Shown: in pieces, positions 35,595-49,627 of the stretch
How the letters are laid out: each line of letters begins with the position of its first letter
Numbering within the stretch: position 1 is the first letter of the stretch
Assembly: GCA_964020155.1 (NCBI GenBank)
Contig: OZ026549.1
Coordinates: forward strand, 3,085,133 to 3,149,132
Direction of reading: 5' to 3'
DNA from: Chondrilla cf. caribensis
Taxonomy: Eukaryota > Porifera > Demospongiae > Chondrillida > Chondrillidae
Length of the DNA: 64,000 bases
Notes under the pieces: model-generated
Database searches by the model: none
What the model was told of the DNA's origin: nothing
What the model saw: the letters and a program-made list of their open reading frames with translations, nothing else
Program-made: the position numbers and the translations under genes

Positions 35595-36900
35595 ATATCA
35601 TGTAAGACATGTTGTAATGAGAGCCACTACTCACATTGTGCACAGCAAAAATAGTAGTATCCATATTATACACATATAACAAATGAAAGTATCCAAGTAC
35701 AAGAACAACGGATGTTCAATCTGCTGAGCACAATGTACTTCCTGGTCATGGATGATTACAACAGGACCTGAATGGAGATTAATGGAATTTGTAAACAAGT
35801 AAGAATATCATTATAGGATCCAAACATGATAAAAAATTGAATAGACAAATAGCTACAGTATGAATTAAATATATGTATCATTGCCAAACAGATAATAAAT
35901 ATAAAAATATGAAATTGCACACATCTACATGACTGTTACAGCACTTTGTAACGATTGAGAATCAACATGAAACTGAACACTGAAACCCATATTTGTTGCA
36001 CCTAATGTTATACAATAAACCCATAGCAATGTTACTGTTCATATGAATGTTGTATAGATGCTGGTGGACATTTATAGCAACATAATAGCACTGCATTGCA
36101 ATAAGAGTGATCATAGGACAGTAACTAAAGCTCTTTTTGTATTAAATAATTTAAAACACTTTAATACTATTAGCCTCCCATTAATTTTGTTAACATTAAC
36201 CCAGTTACTATGTGGTTTCTATTATCTAACAAATTTGCAATCAAAAATTTATTGTATGATGCACAAGAGTGCGAAGCAACTGATAGGTGAGCAAAATGAA
36301 TTGGTCTTTTAATAGAATCAGATGTAACTACTGCATTTAAATGGAAAATGATACAAGCCCACACTACAAAGGTGGTCATTTTTAGTCTGATAACATTATG
36401 GTTGACTTCAAGCTAGAGGTCACAAACTTAAAAATGAACACTAGGGAATGCATCATGGTTACAGTAAACAATGGGTTGGGCCAGTCCATATACTGCAAAT
36501 GTTATGGACGGGCATCCATATCTATATCAAATTTGCTCAAAATACAAGCCATTTCTTCTCTCAACTTAATAGCATCCAATGGCATTTCAAGTGTTAAAAT
36601 ATTGGCTGTTGACAATCAGATATACATAGAAGTATATTAATTTTGTCAAAAGGTTACCTGCCTAGATACTATAATAAATACAATTAATTACAATAAAATC
36701 AAACATGTACAACCGTACTTAACACTACGTTAGGTAGAGTTCTTACAGGAAACAGAGTGACTACACATATCTCTACATAGGCACTTTAAAAACAGACTAT
36801 TCCAATCACAGTCAATTCCTATGGAATTGATACCCACCTCCACTGGAGGGAGTAGCCAGACAGAATAAACAAACTACTACTACTAATAATAATAATAATA
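35595..36900. repeat. Decayed partial copy of the tandem unit
   Basis: Stretches match the other units in order but with larger gaps: 'tccaagtacaagaacaacgg' (as 8,670, 16,507, 40,822, 55,937), the 'gttgtatagatg' block at about 36,045, the 'gaagcaac' block at about 36,273 and 'ccactggagggagtag' at about 36,840 (as 11,944). It contains no peptide or receptor exon. Confidence 0.6.
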
Positions 36901-39439
36901 ATAATATGATTGCTACCAGTGTTACAAGATTATATCTTTCAAATCGTCTTCATCTCCATACTTCTAGGAGGATTATGCTTGTTCACATTAAAATTGAAGA
37001 TTGTCAAAGATTAGAGTGCCTTGTCTGCCTTCACTAGTAGAGAGGGGGAACATGTTGCACAATCTGCCACATTTCACTCACATTTTATGTTTTTTTTTGC
37101 TGTATCTCATCACTAATTGTATTTTTTCTGGAAAGGGACAAATTACAAAATGTTTTTCATGGATATGAAGAATGTATCAGTACAAATTGAAGTATCATTA
37201 ATTGCAATGAAGAAGACATGAAGTCTATTGGTTTATACATCCATCAAAATGATTACTGAACATTAAACCATTTGATAGTACGTGTACGTAATCTGTTATG
37301 ATTGATTTATTGTGATTTCACTATATCAAATAAAACGACTTAGTCATGTTAGCTGATATAGGGAGATGCAATAATTCGTGTATGTATGTACACTTATAAT
37401 ATTATACACATAGAGTAGGAATGTGTGTATCAACATGTAAGCTTGTACCAATTATTCCCAAACCAACCGTCATAAACAACATATGCATACACACACATAA
37501 TAGATGAACTGTGGAGTATAGTGTGGAGGATAGAGTATACGGACATAGGATCAATATGGTCACTCCTGGATGATTGCAATAATATTATCTCATTGGAGAT
37601 GGAAGTTCAGATTGAATAGAGGTCAAATTAAGATGTAAACTTATTGTAAACAAGAGAGTAGCCACTGAATTTGAATTGTAAAGGATGCATTAATTTGAGT
37701 TTGATATTCTGTATTGGTCATGGGCCACTATAAGCTATTATAGCATACTGCAATAACAATAATATGATATTATGTGGGTTACATTTCTACTGGTAACCAA
37801 TACAATGAGGGGTATAGGATATAGGATATTATGCATATCAAATTAAAGATTAAGAAATTGCCAAATGTTGTAAGATGTTACACCTATTGAATGCTTACAT
37901 AGGCATTCACATTACTTGATTATTCTTAGATTATTCCAGTAATCACATTACGTTTATCTTTTAAATTTATATTGTAATATATTAAACACCTAATTATTCC
38001 AAAAATTCCTATATCACTGTGTGGGTGGGGTTTGTGGTTTTTAAGTTAGTATAAATTCGTAGTATATTGAACAGTGTCTCAGTACCCTGCAGTGAACTAC
38101 TTGGGAAGGCTAACATAAGGTGAGTACTACTGATGGCCACTGTCAATGGAACACTATAGGATAGTATATTTATGGTATCTTATGTGAGTATCTATAGTGT
38201 AGTCCACCCTAGTCAACCTACTGCTGTAACCTATATTTCAGCTAATTCCTTCTAAGTGACCTCCAGATATAGATGTAGGGTCAGTTATGCCAGATAACTA
38301 TTATTATTATTTTTATGCTCAAACCTGTAATGATAATGTATTAGGATAAAGGATTACAGCGGGATTGTTGGACAGTAGGAGTAGTGATCATACAACAACT
38401 TAATAAAATAAATTATAAATAAAATTCTAACTCCTTGCTACTACTTTTCTTTAACTACTCTAAGATTTATTGGTGTTATAATATACACAATAATATATAC
38501 TGCACTGTGAACAAGATATAAGTCGTCCAGTTGGATTCATGACTGCAACACACTCTCTCTCTCCAATATATTATCATGATCCTGCAACATTAGTGTACTG
38601 ACTGATCATGAGCAATCTATACATGAACAAAGTACAGGCTGACACCATATGTCAGTATAATCATATAGTATTGCATAAAGGCAGCATACTCAATGTAATA
38701 ATTCATGTGCCAGTGTGTACCTTGATAGATAGTAAGGATGGTCATCTAAGTGGAAAGATGATGTTTGCTTCTGTGGATTATTGATAATCTATAGGTTCAT
38801 TACTCTTTTTCACCAAAACTGGTACCACATAGCCGGAAATATTGGTAGGGAATTTACAAATTTTCCGCCAATCATTATTAATTTTGCCAACTTATGGCTC
38901 AAAAACGCAAAGCCTTTGACACAATCCTTTCTTTATTCAAGTGTTATATATTCATAGGCAAAAATTACAATTATAACCTACAAGACGGCAATCGCCAAAA
39001 TAAAATACCCAAAGTTTAAATTACCTCGAATTTGCCAAATATTATTCTCGCTAATATCCCGGCTATATGGTACTTCATAAGCAAGAAACCTGTAATAATA
39101 ATCAAAAAAATAATATTTGGTGATTATAATTCACAGTTATGCAGAAAACACGTACATTCAGATAAAATAATGATATAAAATAATTAATCTTATACAGGGA
39201 AAGTATGTTAATTTTTATATGTCATTCCGTGTCAAACTGCATAATACAATAGTATTTTATGAGTATTCTAACGATTTCCTACAAAACCATAAGTTGTGAA
39301 TATATTTCAATATAAGGAATATGTTTTCATTTTTATATTAACTCCTTTTGTGACTATTATGGCTATCAATTATATCACAGTGCCAATCTTCAGAGAATAT
39401 ACAATACTATAGTGAATACCAGTCTGAGAACTGATTGAG
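36901..39439. other. Intergenic start of unit III
   Basis: From about 37,490 the sequence matches the start of units I and IV. I see no gene before the peptide at 39,440. Confidence 0.55.
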
Positions 39440-39765
39440 ATGACTGGAAAAGGACTGGTGTTACTGATGTTGCTCATTGGGACCATGTTCCTTCAATCTG
39501 AGTGTGAGTCTATAGATAGCCAGTGCATGTTATTGTGTATGGAGAACAGTATGGGGTTGTGTACATGGTTTGCACAGGGGAATATAAATGTGCAAATTAT
39601 TCTGTTCTGATAGGTCGGGATAATAAAAAGGGTCCACGAAATCTGGTTCCATGTTATCCGGAACGAAATTGCAGAGGAAAACAGTTCGTAACAAGGTTTT
39701 GTTGCCAGTCTGGAGGGAAGAGCTACATGGGTGGCAATTGGGGACCCACCTGCAAAAATTGGTAA
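39440..39765 (+). CDS. Secreted cysteine-rich peptide, copy 2
   Basis: Exon 1 is 39,440-39,503 (signal peptide MTGKGLVLLMLLIGTMFLQS); intron 39,504-39,613 has donor GTGAGT and acceptor 'ttctgttctgatag'; exon 2 is 39,614-39,765. The phase-1 intron splits a Cys codon. The product has 71 residues, with about 50 in the mature peptide. It is basic, with six cysteines spaced C-x12-C-x5-C-x9-CC-x15-C and a C-terminal CKNW. The fold could be knottin- or defensin-like, but the spacing fits neither standard pattern exactly and I do not recognise a family. It precedes receptor gene C on the same strand. Confidence 0.65.
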
Positions 39766-41282
39766 TGCCCATCACACATAATGTGAGACAGGTTTTCTGA
39801 TATTAAATTTTGTTGAATATGGTTGATTTCTCTGAGGAGCACTACATATACACAATGTACTGTTGTGCTGAGGTTTGATATAGCTTGTAATAATTTGCAC
39901 ATCATAAAAATTATTAATTGATTAGTACTCATCTGATATTATATTATTTTAGATCTTTTTCCTTCTGTTGCTGCAGCCCATAATGTGTTATAACAATTGC
40001 CATATAAGTTCCCTTCAAGAAATAATTAAAATTATAATAATTATATAGCCTAAAACTATATTAGACTTACATAATACATATATTAACAAAAATAACAACA
40101 TTATGTACATGTTTCATGTACAGCAGGATTTGATTTATTCAATATTCTATGTACAGTGAAACCTTGCACAGGCTTATTGTGCAATAAACCTTCTCTCCTT
40201 TTTTTAGGATTTGGATGACTAGGAGGTATAATCACTGCCATCAAAATCAGACCTCGGTCTCCCAGCTGATAGACTTCGGTCTATTTTCAGCTGGTTCTGC
40301 GTAAATCCAGTGATATAATTCTTCATATTCTCTGGAAAGATTGTTCACTACACAATATATATAATAAGATGTAATATGAGGACCAATACAGTAAAAATAT
40401 TGGAGCTATATAAGATTATAATATATCAATAATATTATGATTTTTGAGGCTTTGGATTAAAAGGTAATATAAATTAAACTTATAAATATATATAAATCTT
40501 CTCTTGCTCTCATTTTCTTGTTTCTCTTATTAATGTTTAGTTGCACAGAAGCACTAAATGATTCCTGACCCCAACCCTTTCATCCCCTCGAGCAATTACA
40601 TAACCTTTAGAGTTCAGCAACATTTGCAAGGCGACAACTGCACAATGGGCAATCAGTTAATTGTCAAAATGTGCATGTGTGTACATGTGAGTGTGTGTTT
40701 CTATATGTAAGACATATTGTCATGAGAGCCACTGCATTTACATTAATTAAAAAATCACATTATATACAGCATGTATTATTACTATCTGTACACACACAAC
40801 AAATAAAATATAGGACAGTATCCAAGTACAAGAACAACGGATGTTCAATCTGCTGAGTGCAACGTACGTCCTGCTCATGGATGATTACAACAGGACCTGA
40901 ATGGAGATTAATGGAATTTGTAAACAAGTAAGGATATCATTAGGATCAAACATGATAACAAATCACATAAACAGATAGCTACAGAATTAATGATAATAGT
41001 ATTATCACTGCCAATAAGGGCTAATATATAATTTTGCACGAATCCATATGACTGTTACAGCACTTTGCTATAACTGTGAGTCCCACGTTAGAGATTAGGA
41101 ATAGGTCAATCAATTGGGGTGAGGTGTTATGGGATATACACAGGTCAAGGGTGTGTATAATTGATGATCAACATTTGTTGCAATTTGAAAACCTGGCTTG
41201 TACCACAATGAACAGTGGTGATTAAATACCATTCTTACCAGTGCATGTCATTATTTTAGAAATCTACTTGATTTTCAATCTA

Positions 41283-42855
41283 CAGTCGAACTCGTTTAGT
41301 ACCTGGGATAATGTGTACTCTTGGTTAGTACATACTGTATCTTAGGAACGAAGGCCACATCCTATTTTGTGGTTAAGATATCTCATCGTCTAATGCATTC
41401 CTGGATATTACGTAATTCCGGTTAATACATACTGAAAAATTCAATAAATGGTTCATTTCTTCGGTTAGTACATACCTCTGCAGCTAGTCAAAGAAATGGC
41501 CACTGCTCAAACAAGTGGAAAAAAGAACTCCATTTCATTGAAGGACAAATTACAGATTATTTCAAGAATTGAAAAAGGAGAAAAACAAACGGACGTATGC
41601 CAAACTTTAGCTTTAACTTTAGTTTACCTATTACAATGGTAAACACTATCTGGAGGAAAAGAGAGACGTTATGCCAGTACGAATCCTCCAAAATATGTGA
41701 CGACGCCAAACGTTCGCGTACATCCAGTAACAAGGATGTACGTAGATGCTGCCTTGCTCGAATAGTTCAAGCAGGCGAAAAGGAACAACGTTTCAATCAG
41801 CGGGCCTCTTCTATTGGCCAAAGCGGATTTGCTGGCGTCGGCGATGGGTGACACAACGTTAAAAGTGACGACAGGATTAATAGACAGGTGGAAGACAAGG
41901 CATGGAATATGCTTCAAGAAGGTCTGTGGGGAAGAGGAAGCAGTCTCACCAGCTGATACGGAAACGTGGTTGGACATTACTCTACCAGGACTGCTAAATC
42001 AATTCCCACCCAAAAATATTTTTAATGCAGACGAAACAGGCCTATTTTACAAGTTGCAGCCTGACAAAACCCTGGCTTTTAAAGGACGGAAGTGCAGTGG
42101 AGGTAAGAAGGCGTCGTCGAAATCGTCTTACTGTTCTTGTGGGTGCCAGTATGATGGGTGAGAAGCTACCCCTCGTTGTCGTTGGGAAGTCAAAGTCACC
42201 AAAGTGTTTCAAAGGCATTCGGTCTGTGCCTCTGGATTACTTTGCCAATACGAAAGCATGGATGACTGGAGACCTGTTTGAAGACATTGTAAAGAAATGG
42301 AACCGGCAATTTAGTAAAGAAAAACGTAATATTCTTCTAATTATTGACAACTGCCCCGCCCACCCACGTCACTTGTCATTCTCCAACATCACTATCAAGT
42401 TCTTGCCACCAAATACCACCTCAAAGCTCCAACCATGTGATCAGGGGATAATTCAATGTCTGAAAGTTCACTACCAGTATCAACTGGTACAGAAAAAGCT
42501 TTTGGCAATACGTATATGCAGGCAAAGAATTGAAGTTTTCTGTGCTGGATGCAATTCAGTGGCTATAAAGATCGCATGTGATGAGGTGACCAGCACAATT
42601 ATTCAAAACTGCTTCCATCATGTGGGGTTCAAAACAGACTCCACTCCTCTGCCTGAGCATGATACGTCGCTTGATATTGCTGGAGTCCTAGAAGATTTGA
42701 GGACTAATGGTGTGCATGTTGAAGGCCAAGTAAAAGATTTCACGAACATTGACAGTGATAGTGACAGTGTAACTTAATTGCTTCTTATAGTACCTTGGAT
42801 AATGAGTACTTTTTTTTCATTCCCTGAGGTGGTAATCATTATCAGAGTTTGACTG
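41283..42855 (+). mobile_element. pogo/Tigger-type DNA transposon (degenerate)
   Basis: Ends CAGTCGAACTC and GAGTTTGACTG, flanked by TA at 41,281-41,282 and 42,856-42,857. The empty site ('gattttcaatctataaac') is preserved in units I, II and IV (about 9,150, 16,940, 56,390), so the insertion is later than the duplications. It carries a broken transposase. Confidence 0.85.
41496..42777 (+). pseudogene. Tigger/pogo-like DDE transposase, frameshifted
   Basis: The N-terminal HTH part reads SLKDKLQIISRIEKGE and soon hits a stop. The middle part (from 41,814) has NADETGLFYKL with the first catalytic Asp. The last part (42,025-42,777) has LLIIDNCPAHP with the second Asp and FLPPNTTSKLQPCDQGII. The motif of the third acid is seen only in a shifted frame (VLDAIQWL near 42,540), so indels destroy the active site. 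Confidence 0.85.
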
Positions 42856-42859
42856 TATA

Positions 42860-44950
42860 AACTAATAATAGAATTATTTTGAAACTGAATAGTTTTCAAC
42901 ATGTAACAACAAAGGAAAACATAGTAAGGACATAGTGGTTAGCTATACCACTCAAAATGGAGAGGAGTTCCTCAGGGGATACCTTCATCTGGATTGGGTT
43001 GGGTTTGGTATCACAAGAGAGGAATGTACATGTCCACCTTTGTCTACTGATTAGTTAGATGACCAAAAGTATATCAAATTGGTTATTTCACTTTACAATT
43101 CATATAATGTACATAATGTACATAGATACACGTACTGGTGGTAATAATCCACTATTATATTACCATTATCGATGGATGTCGTCTTGCAAGCAAACGCCAC
43201 CAGAATAAAATATTTGTGGATCAAATAGAACCTCAACTTCAATGGCAATCATTGTTGATTACAAGCATATATTCTTAACATGTACTATGCATATGCATGC
43301 ATGTACGTACGTATGTATTATAATTGATACAATGATACATATGTACATGCAATGATGAAGTTTTGAATATGAATTCATTGCACAGTGTGTAACTAGAACT
43401 GTAGGATTTGAGAATCCACAGAAATTCCCTGAGTTTATAAACATGTTTGTTCAAGCTTGAATAACCTTGGAAGAACTTCATCTACAATAATATAATTACT
43501 CTTCATTTCAGGTGATTCAGGTGAGGCTCACTAATAAGGCTGCTGCATTGTTATCAAATTACTTTTAATCAAGTTATGTATTACTTGTTCATTAAATTTT
43601 GTGAAAGGAATGAATAATACAGTCACTATAGTACAAATGGTGGGATTGTTGAGTTGGGTTCAATTAAAAAATAATTCTTGGCAGTAATTGTACACCACAC
43701 ATTCAATTCATCACATGCACCAATAATGGCGGAATGCTTCCACCAGTGACTTTAAAAGTGTAGAAAATATGAAAAGGGCATATCCCCTACCAACCTCGAC
43801 TGATGGTGACTGCAAAACAGGAATCCTTATCAGGGGAAGCCCATGAATTGGCACACACTGATAATTACACACATGTACATAAACATGTTTGGAGGTCACT
43901 TGTACTACTGTACTGACCTTTTTCGATACCCATGCAGTGAAGATGTTGACATTCACCCATCACTGATTCAGTCACTTATGTGATATAGATATATTATATA
44001 ATACATAAAAAAATAAATACATACAATAAATATGGCCATAAACAAACAACATTTATCCTTGTGTGAAGCTATAAGCTCAAATGGTACAGTAAATTTTTCA
44101 TTGTACTGTACTGTACAATGACCTTAATCATGCAAACAAATTTGAATGAGTGCATCTGCAGCTGAAACCCATATTTGCTGTCAATAATTGCATCTGATTT
44201 CTTCAAGTCATTGTCATCTAGTGGCCATTAAACTAACTTTGCTAACAGAAGTACCTTGGCATCAATAACAAGCACTGTTACTATTCATACAAGCTTGTAT
44301 AGATGACGTTAGTGGACGTTTAGCAACACAATAGCAACAAAGGGTGATTAGGAAAGGACACACCCCTTTTTTAATTGAAAAATTCAAACACTGATAGGCT
44401 CCAATCTCTAGCAATAAACCAGTTACTATCTGCATGGCTCCTATCATGTAACAAATATGGTGTCTGACACACAGGGGTGTGAAGCAACAGAGTGGTGAGT
44501 ACCTGTTGTTAACTAAGTGAATTTAAATAGAAACCGATACACACACACAAAAGAAACTGAGCATTTTCAGAGTGGAAACATTACAGTCAGATTGGGACAG
44601 AGGGTGGATAACCTGATAACAAATCATTTTCAGTACCTGAAGAACCATTATAATAGGTTTTGGTTCATACTGTTGCAGCAAACAATGAATTGAGTCATTC
44701 CATACACCACAAGGACTATGGACTTTGAACTACACAAAAAGAAATCGAATTTGCTCGATCCACAAACCATCCCTCAACTTGATAGCATCCATTGGTATTT
44801 CACTTGTACACATCCATTCCTCCCCATATATAACCATACAATTTTTACATAGGACATATAATCAAATGCATAGGAGTTAAATTGTTAACATTTTGACTGT
44901 GTTATTATATGTCTAATATCACCACATGCATCTCTCAATATTTGTAATAG
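42860..44950. other. Intergenic part of unit III
   Basis: Matches 9,170-11,000, 16,960-18,990 and 56,400-58,390. The short frames are as described for unit I; no supported gene. Confidence 0.55.
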
Positions 44951-44953
44951 CTA

Positions 44954-45043
44954 AAGTATCTCTCGAGAAGATGCAGCGGATATATACAGACACCTTTGCA
45001 AAGGTGTCTGTATATCCGCTGCATCTTCTCGAGAGGTACTTTA
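44954..45043. repeat. Near-perfect 90-bp palindrome
   Basis: Symmetric about TTTGCAAA at 44,995-45,002: outer arms 'tctctcgagaagatgcagcg' and 'cgctgcatcttctcgagagg', inner 'cagacacc' / 'ggtgtctg'. Units II and IV have shorter versions without the inner part. Confidence 0.85.
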
Positions 45044-45861
45044 ATTATTATGTGGTATGTTGTGTCAATCATTTGCTATTAATTTTGAAAGCGCACCTTT
45101 GGGTGAGCAATGATTAGCAGACATATGAATAGGAAATAACCATTTATCCATAATGCGACCTTGATTGAAGTGTGTGTACATCATGAATGTGTTCACTGCT
45201 TTTTCTTTGAGGTCGCCCACATAACATAACACATGTACTCTATAAATATAATAAATTAAAGTATACTCGAATCTGCTCTAGCTTTGAAGCCACTTCTACC
45301 TTGACTTGAAATAGGAATATACAAATGACGACATACATTAAATAATCAGCTTCTCTAGAATGTACTATTTTCATTATAATTGATTCACTGCGTTGAAATC
45401 AATTAACCACATGTACATAAACATGGATAGCAAAAAGTGAGTAGTAGATTCATTATAAGGATTAGATGAAAATGTACAATTTCCTTCAGAATGACATGGT
45501 TTACATCTAATAATACACAAAAATTGAGCTGTTAACAACATGAATAGCAAATAGCGAGTAGTATATTCAAATGCATCATCTTGGGTCATCAAGTATTAGT
45601 GCTATACAGGATACAATCAAGTACATAGATGCCAATAAATCCTTACTGCAATTAGATATACAGTCACTTTACAGGCAGGAAGTTGGATGTGAAATATTAA
45701 TATTGATATTGATGCATAACATGGCATGGTATGGAATGTAACATGCATTTTATTACTACGTCAAAATTAATAAGGATTCATATGTGGTAAACATAACAAA
45801 CTGCATCTACCAAAGTCAAATCCAATAAAATTATAATGAACATGCTGTAAGCAAACAATTA

Positions 45862-48800
45862 ATGCTTTATTCACTGCTTGTAATGTACATTTTCCCCCTA
45901 GGCTCCCCTAAGGTAACTGTGGTGGTTGATGGCTACACAGTTGACTCCACTCAGTCCTCACCAGCTTCACTACCACTAGGAACAGCTCTTGTGTTGATGT
46001 GTAGAGTCAGTGGAATACCACAGAGACAGATCAAATATAACTGGACATGTCCAAATGGTCCATGTGAACGTCCAGGATATGCGGGGAGAAAGGTTGTTAA
46101 CGGCAGTATTCTAGCAGTCAATATAGCTTCTTACAGTGATGGAGGAACATACACCTGTGAAGTATCAAGAGATGAGGCAGATAGGGGATACAGCCAAAAT
46201 TATACCCTCAAAGTTTCAGGTCAATACGCACAACAAACATGCGCCGAAAATAAGTGGTGAAATTCTGTTTTCACAGTCCTCAAGTATTTACAGTTTCACT
46301 ATGATTTTATGTAAACTGTTTTGGAAAAATAATAGGAAAACACACAATTCTTGTTATGCCAAAAACATAAATATGAGAGTTAGTCATCTCCTCCAAATTT
46401 GGGACATACACAAAACAAGCAACATTCATGTAAGATCAGAAGATTCTCTGGGAATACACATGTTACATACCCAAGCCAACATTGATCATAAGTAGGTTGT
46501 TATTCAGATGCTTAGCAACTGGAATTTGCTAAAAACATGTCTCAACATGATTATCACATCCTTAAATTTTTGCTGTTTCAATGGAGAATTGGCCTGAACA
46601 TATTTACTGTTGAAACCTAATAAAAATGATGAAACAGCTGAATATGAAGGTTGTGGTATCAGAATTTAATTATCTAATTAATAACAGGTTAACAATGCAT
46701 TTATGCACAAAGATATTAGAACACCTTCCATTTTGTAATGCACGTTTCCATTATAAAAGGAATCAGGCTTGGGCCCACAAATTTGCAAACCCATAGAGAC
46801 ATATGCTTCAGCTGCAACAGCTGCAAGTTTATTGAACAAATTGATTATTGTTTCTTGTTTTGTGTTTTGAATGTGTAAACACTTCTTTGATCTCCCTTTG
46901 ATCATTGTGGGTTTGCAAATTTGTGGACCCATGCTTGATTCCTTTTATAATGGAAATGTGCATCTGATTCACAAAATGGAAGGTGTTTTAGATGCACGTC
47001 AGAAACATTTTCATACTTTTACAAGTGTATGAAATGAATAATCTTATTACTGTTATAGGAGGACATGTTATCCACAGTTATGGGAGGCTTGTCCACCGGG
47101 AACATGTAATCACTAGAGGAGATCAGCTTCTACCACCCGGTGATGGAACAGGGCCTGGAAGAATGGACTGCATAAGAACTGCACCAGAAACTGCTTGTTT
47201 TCGATTATTCGGTGGCCAACCACGAAACAATTTAGTTAATCAAAGTGATGATGACGATGATCAAATGGCTACTTTATTCTTCAACCGAGCTTACTTGTCA
47301 ATGAACACTTTCATTGCAGAGTATTCCTGTCAGGATGCATATATTCTTTTCTATTTATTAACAGGTAATAACTACTACTAATACTAGATATTACTTACAA
47401 TATGAAAACATTCAACAATTTCAATTACAGTATCAAGTGATATTGATTGTAATGTTTCATTATTGTTTTATCACTTCCTGACAGGTACATTATCCAAAGT
47501 CACTATCATGAGGGTTGTTCCAAGCACCACTGATGTAAGAATAGTCCTCAACAATATTCCTTTAGATATTCATAGAACCATTGTAGGATATGAACGTCAT
47601 GACCTTGGAGTAACACTGCAGGGAGAGTATGTAAATATTGAGAGACATAGACAGAATACATTCTCATCACTAGTCCCAGGTGCTAGCTACACAGTAGTAG
47701 TGCAGGGACTCCATAAATCTGTGATTGAAGGTCAAAGAAGTCAGCATGTCACAAGAAGAGATTTCAAAACTAAAGTGAAAGGTCAGGGTAATATCACACT
47801 TTACTCGAGCATATTCATCTCATACTAGGTGGTGCATAAAGAGTCCAATTTGGACTGAGTTACAATTTATAGTTCTTTGGATTGAGGGCAGGGCACCACA
47901 CTACTATTTATTACTTTCCGACATCAATTTATTGAGTATTTGTGCTGGACTTCTCTTTGTATGTCCCTTTAGCCCCCACACATCGCAACAAAGTATAACT
48001 GAAATATAGAACAAAATAATTTACATGTATACGCATCCAATTTATACTTACACATTAATTATGCATACATATCTATGGATGCAATATATAAAATTTTACA
48101 TATGTATGTAATAGCACAACTTTCACCTAACCCTCTGTCTTATGTACACAAAAATCTTTTTCGGGGTGGAGGTAAGGCCACATTTGCCTTCCCTTCAGAG
48201 AACTTCCCCCTCCCCCTTTCAGGAAATTCTATATTACTTCCCTTGAGATACCTCATACAATTATACAGAGTACATCAGATATCTGTAGGTTTTAGGGAAT
48301 TTCCTGGGATGAACATGGTCCCACAATACAAGTACTACATAATAATACTATAATATAATTATATATTAATGTCTACACATAATACTACAAATGTGTGCCC
48401 AAACACACGTACACACACGCCCACCATCACATTATAAATCACACAAATAATATCACAGTGATTGCTTAACGACACTTAATTACTTTCCAACATCAATTTA
48501 TTAGCAATTTGTGCTTTTTTTCTCTGTCATATGTCCCTTTAGCCCCCCCCCTACACACACACCATAACAAAGTATAACTTAATAATAGAACAAAAATAGT
48601 CTACACGTATACACGTTCACTTGCACTTAAACATTAATTACATATACATATTTATGGATTATAAATTATGCATATGTATGCAATACGTAGCACTCTCTCC
48701 TAGCCATCTGTATATGTACACGAAAACCTTTTTTGAGAGTGGATGTCACATTTGCCTTCTCTTCAGAGAAATTCCCCCCTCCCTCTTTCTGGAGATTCTA

Positions 48801-48925
48801 TATTTACCCCCCTTGAGATACCTCATACTATTATACAGAACACATCAGTTATGTGTAGGCTTTAGGAAACAGACTTTCTGGGATGAATATGGTCCCACTG
48901 TACACACATACTACGAATGTGTGCA

Positions 48926-48999
<74 letters not shown>

Positions 49000-49464
49000 C
49001 ACACACACGCACGCACACACACACCATCACAATATAAATGTAGTGATTACTTGATATGAGAAGAGACTTAACTCTATATAATATCATAACATTTGTACAT
49101 AATACATGTACATGACATATTGTATTTGTTGCTTTCTATGGATTCAGAACCATCTGCTCCAAGGTATCCCTGTATAATTGGAGATGATGCAGATGGAATT
49201 GAACTAAACTGGATACCTCCACTGGTACCTAACGGAGATGTCTACTATCTTATTGAATATAATGATGGAAATAGAACCGTTCCATTTAATACTTCGAGCA
49301 GGTCTACTTATTTCAATTTAACAGGACTACAGAGAGGAGTGACCTACAACATCACAGTGGTGGCAGTGAACTCAGCTGGAAGTAGTGATACTGGAACAGT
49401 TCTGAAATACACACATAGCCCACAGAGTGAGTAGCTAACATTTCAATGAGCAGTTTTAGTAAAG

Positions 49465-49503
<39 letters not shown>

Positions 49504-49547
49504 ATAGTGTGTTCATGGGTGTGTGTGCAAGTGCATATGTGTGTACA

Positions 49548-49627
<80 letters not shown>

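Noticed and set aside
48621..49037. 138-codon ORF with a long Thr-His run
   Set aside because: Produced by the (CA)n microsatellite in an intron of gene C.
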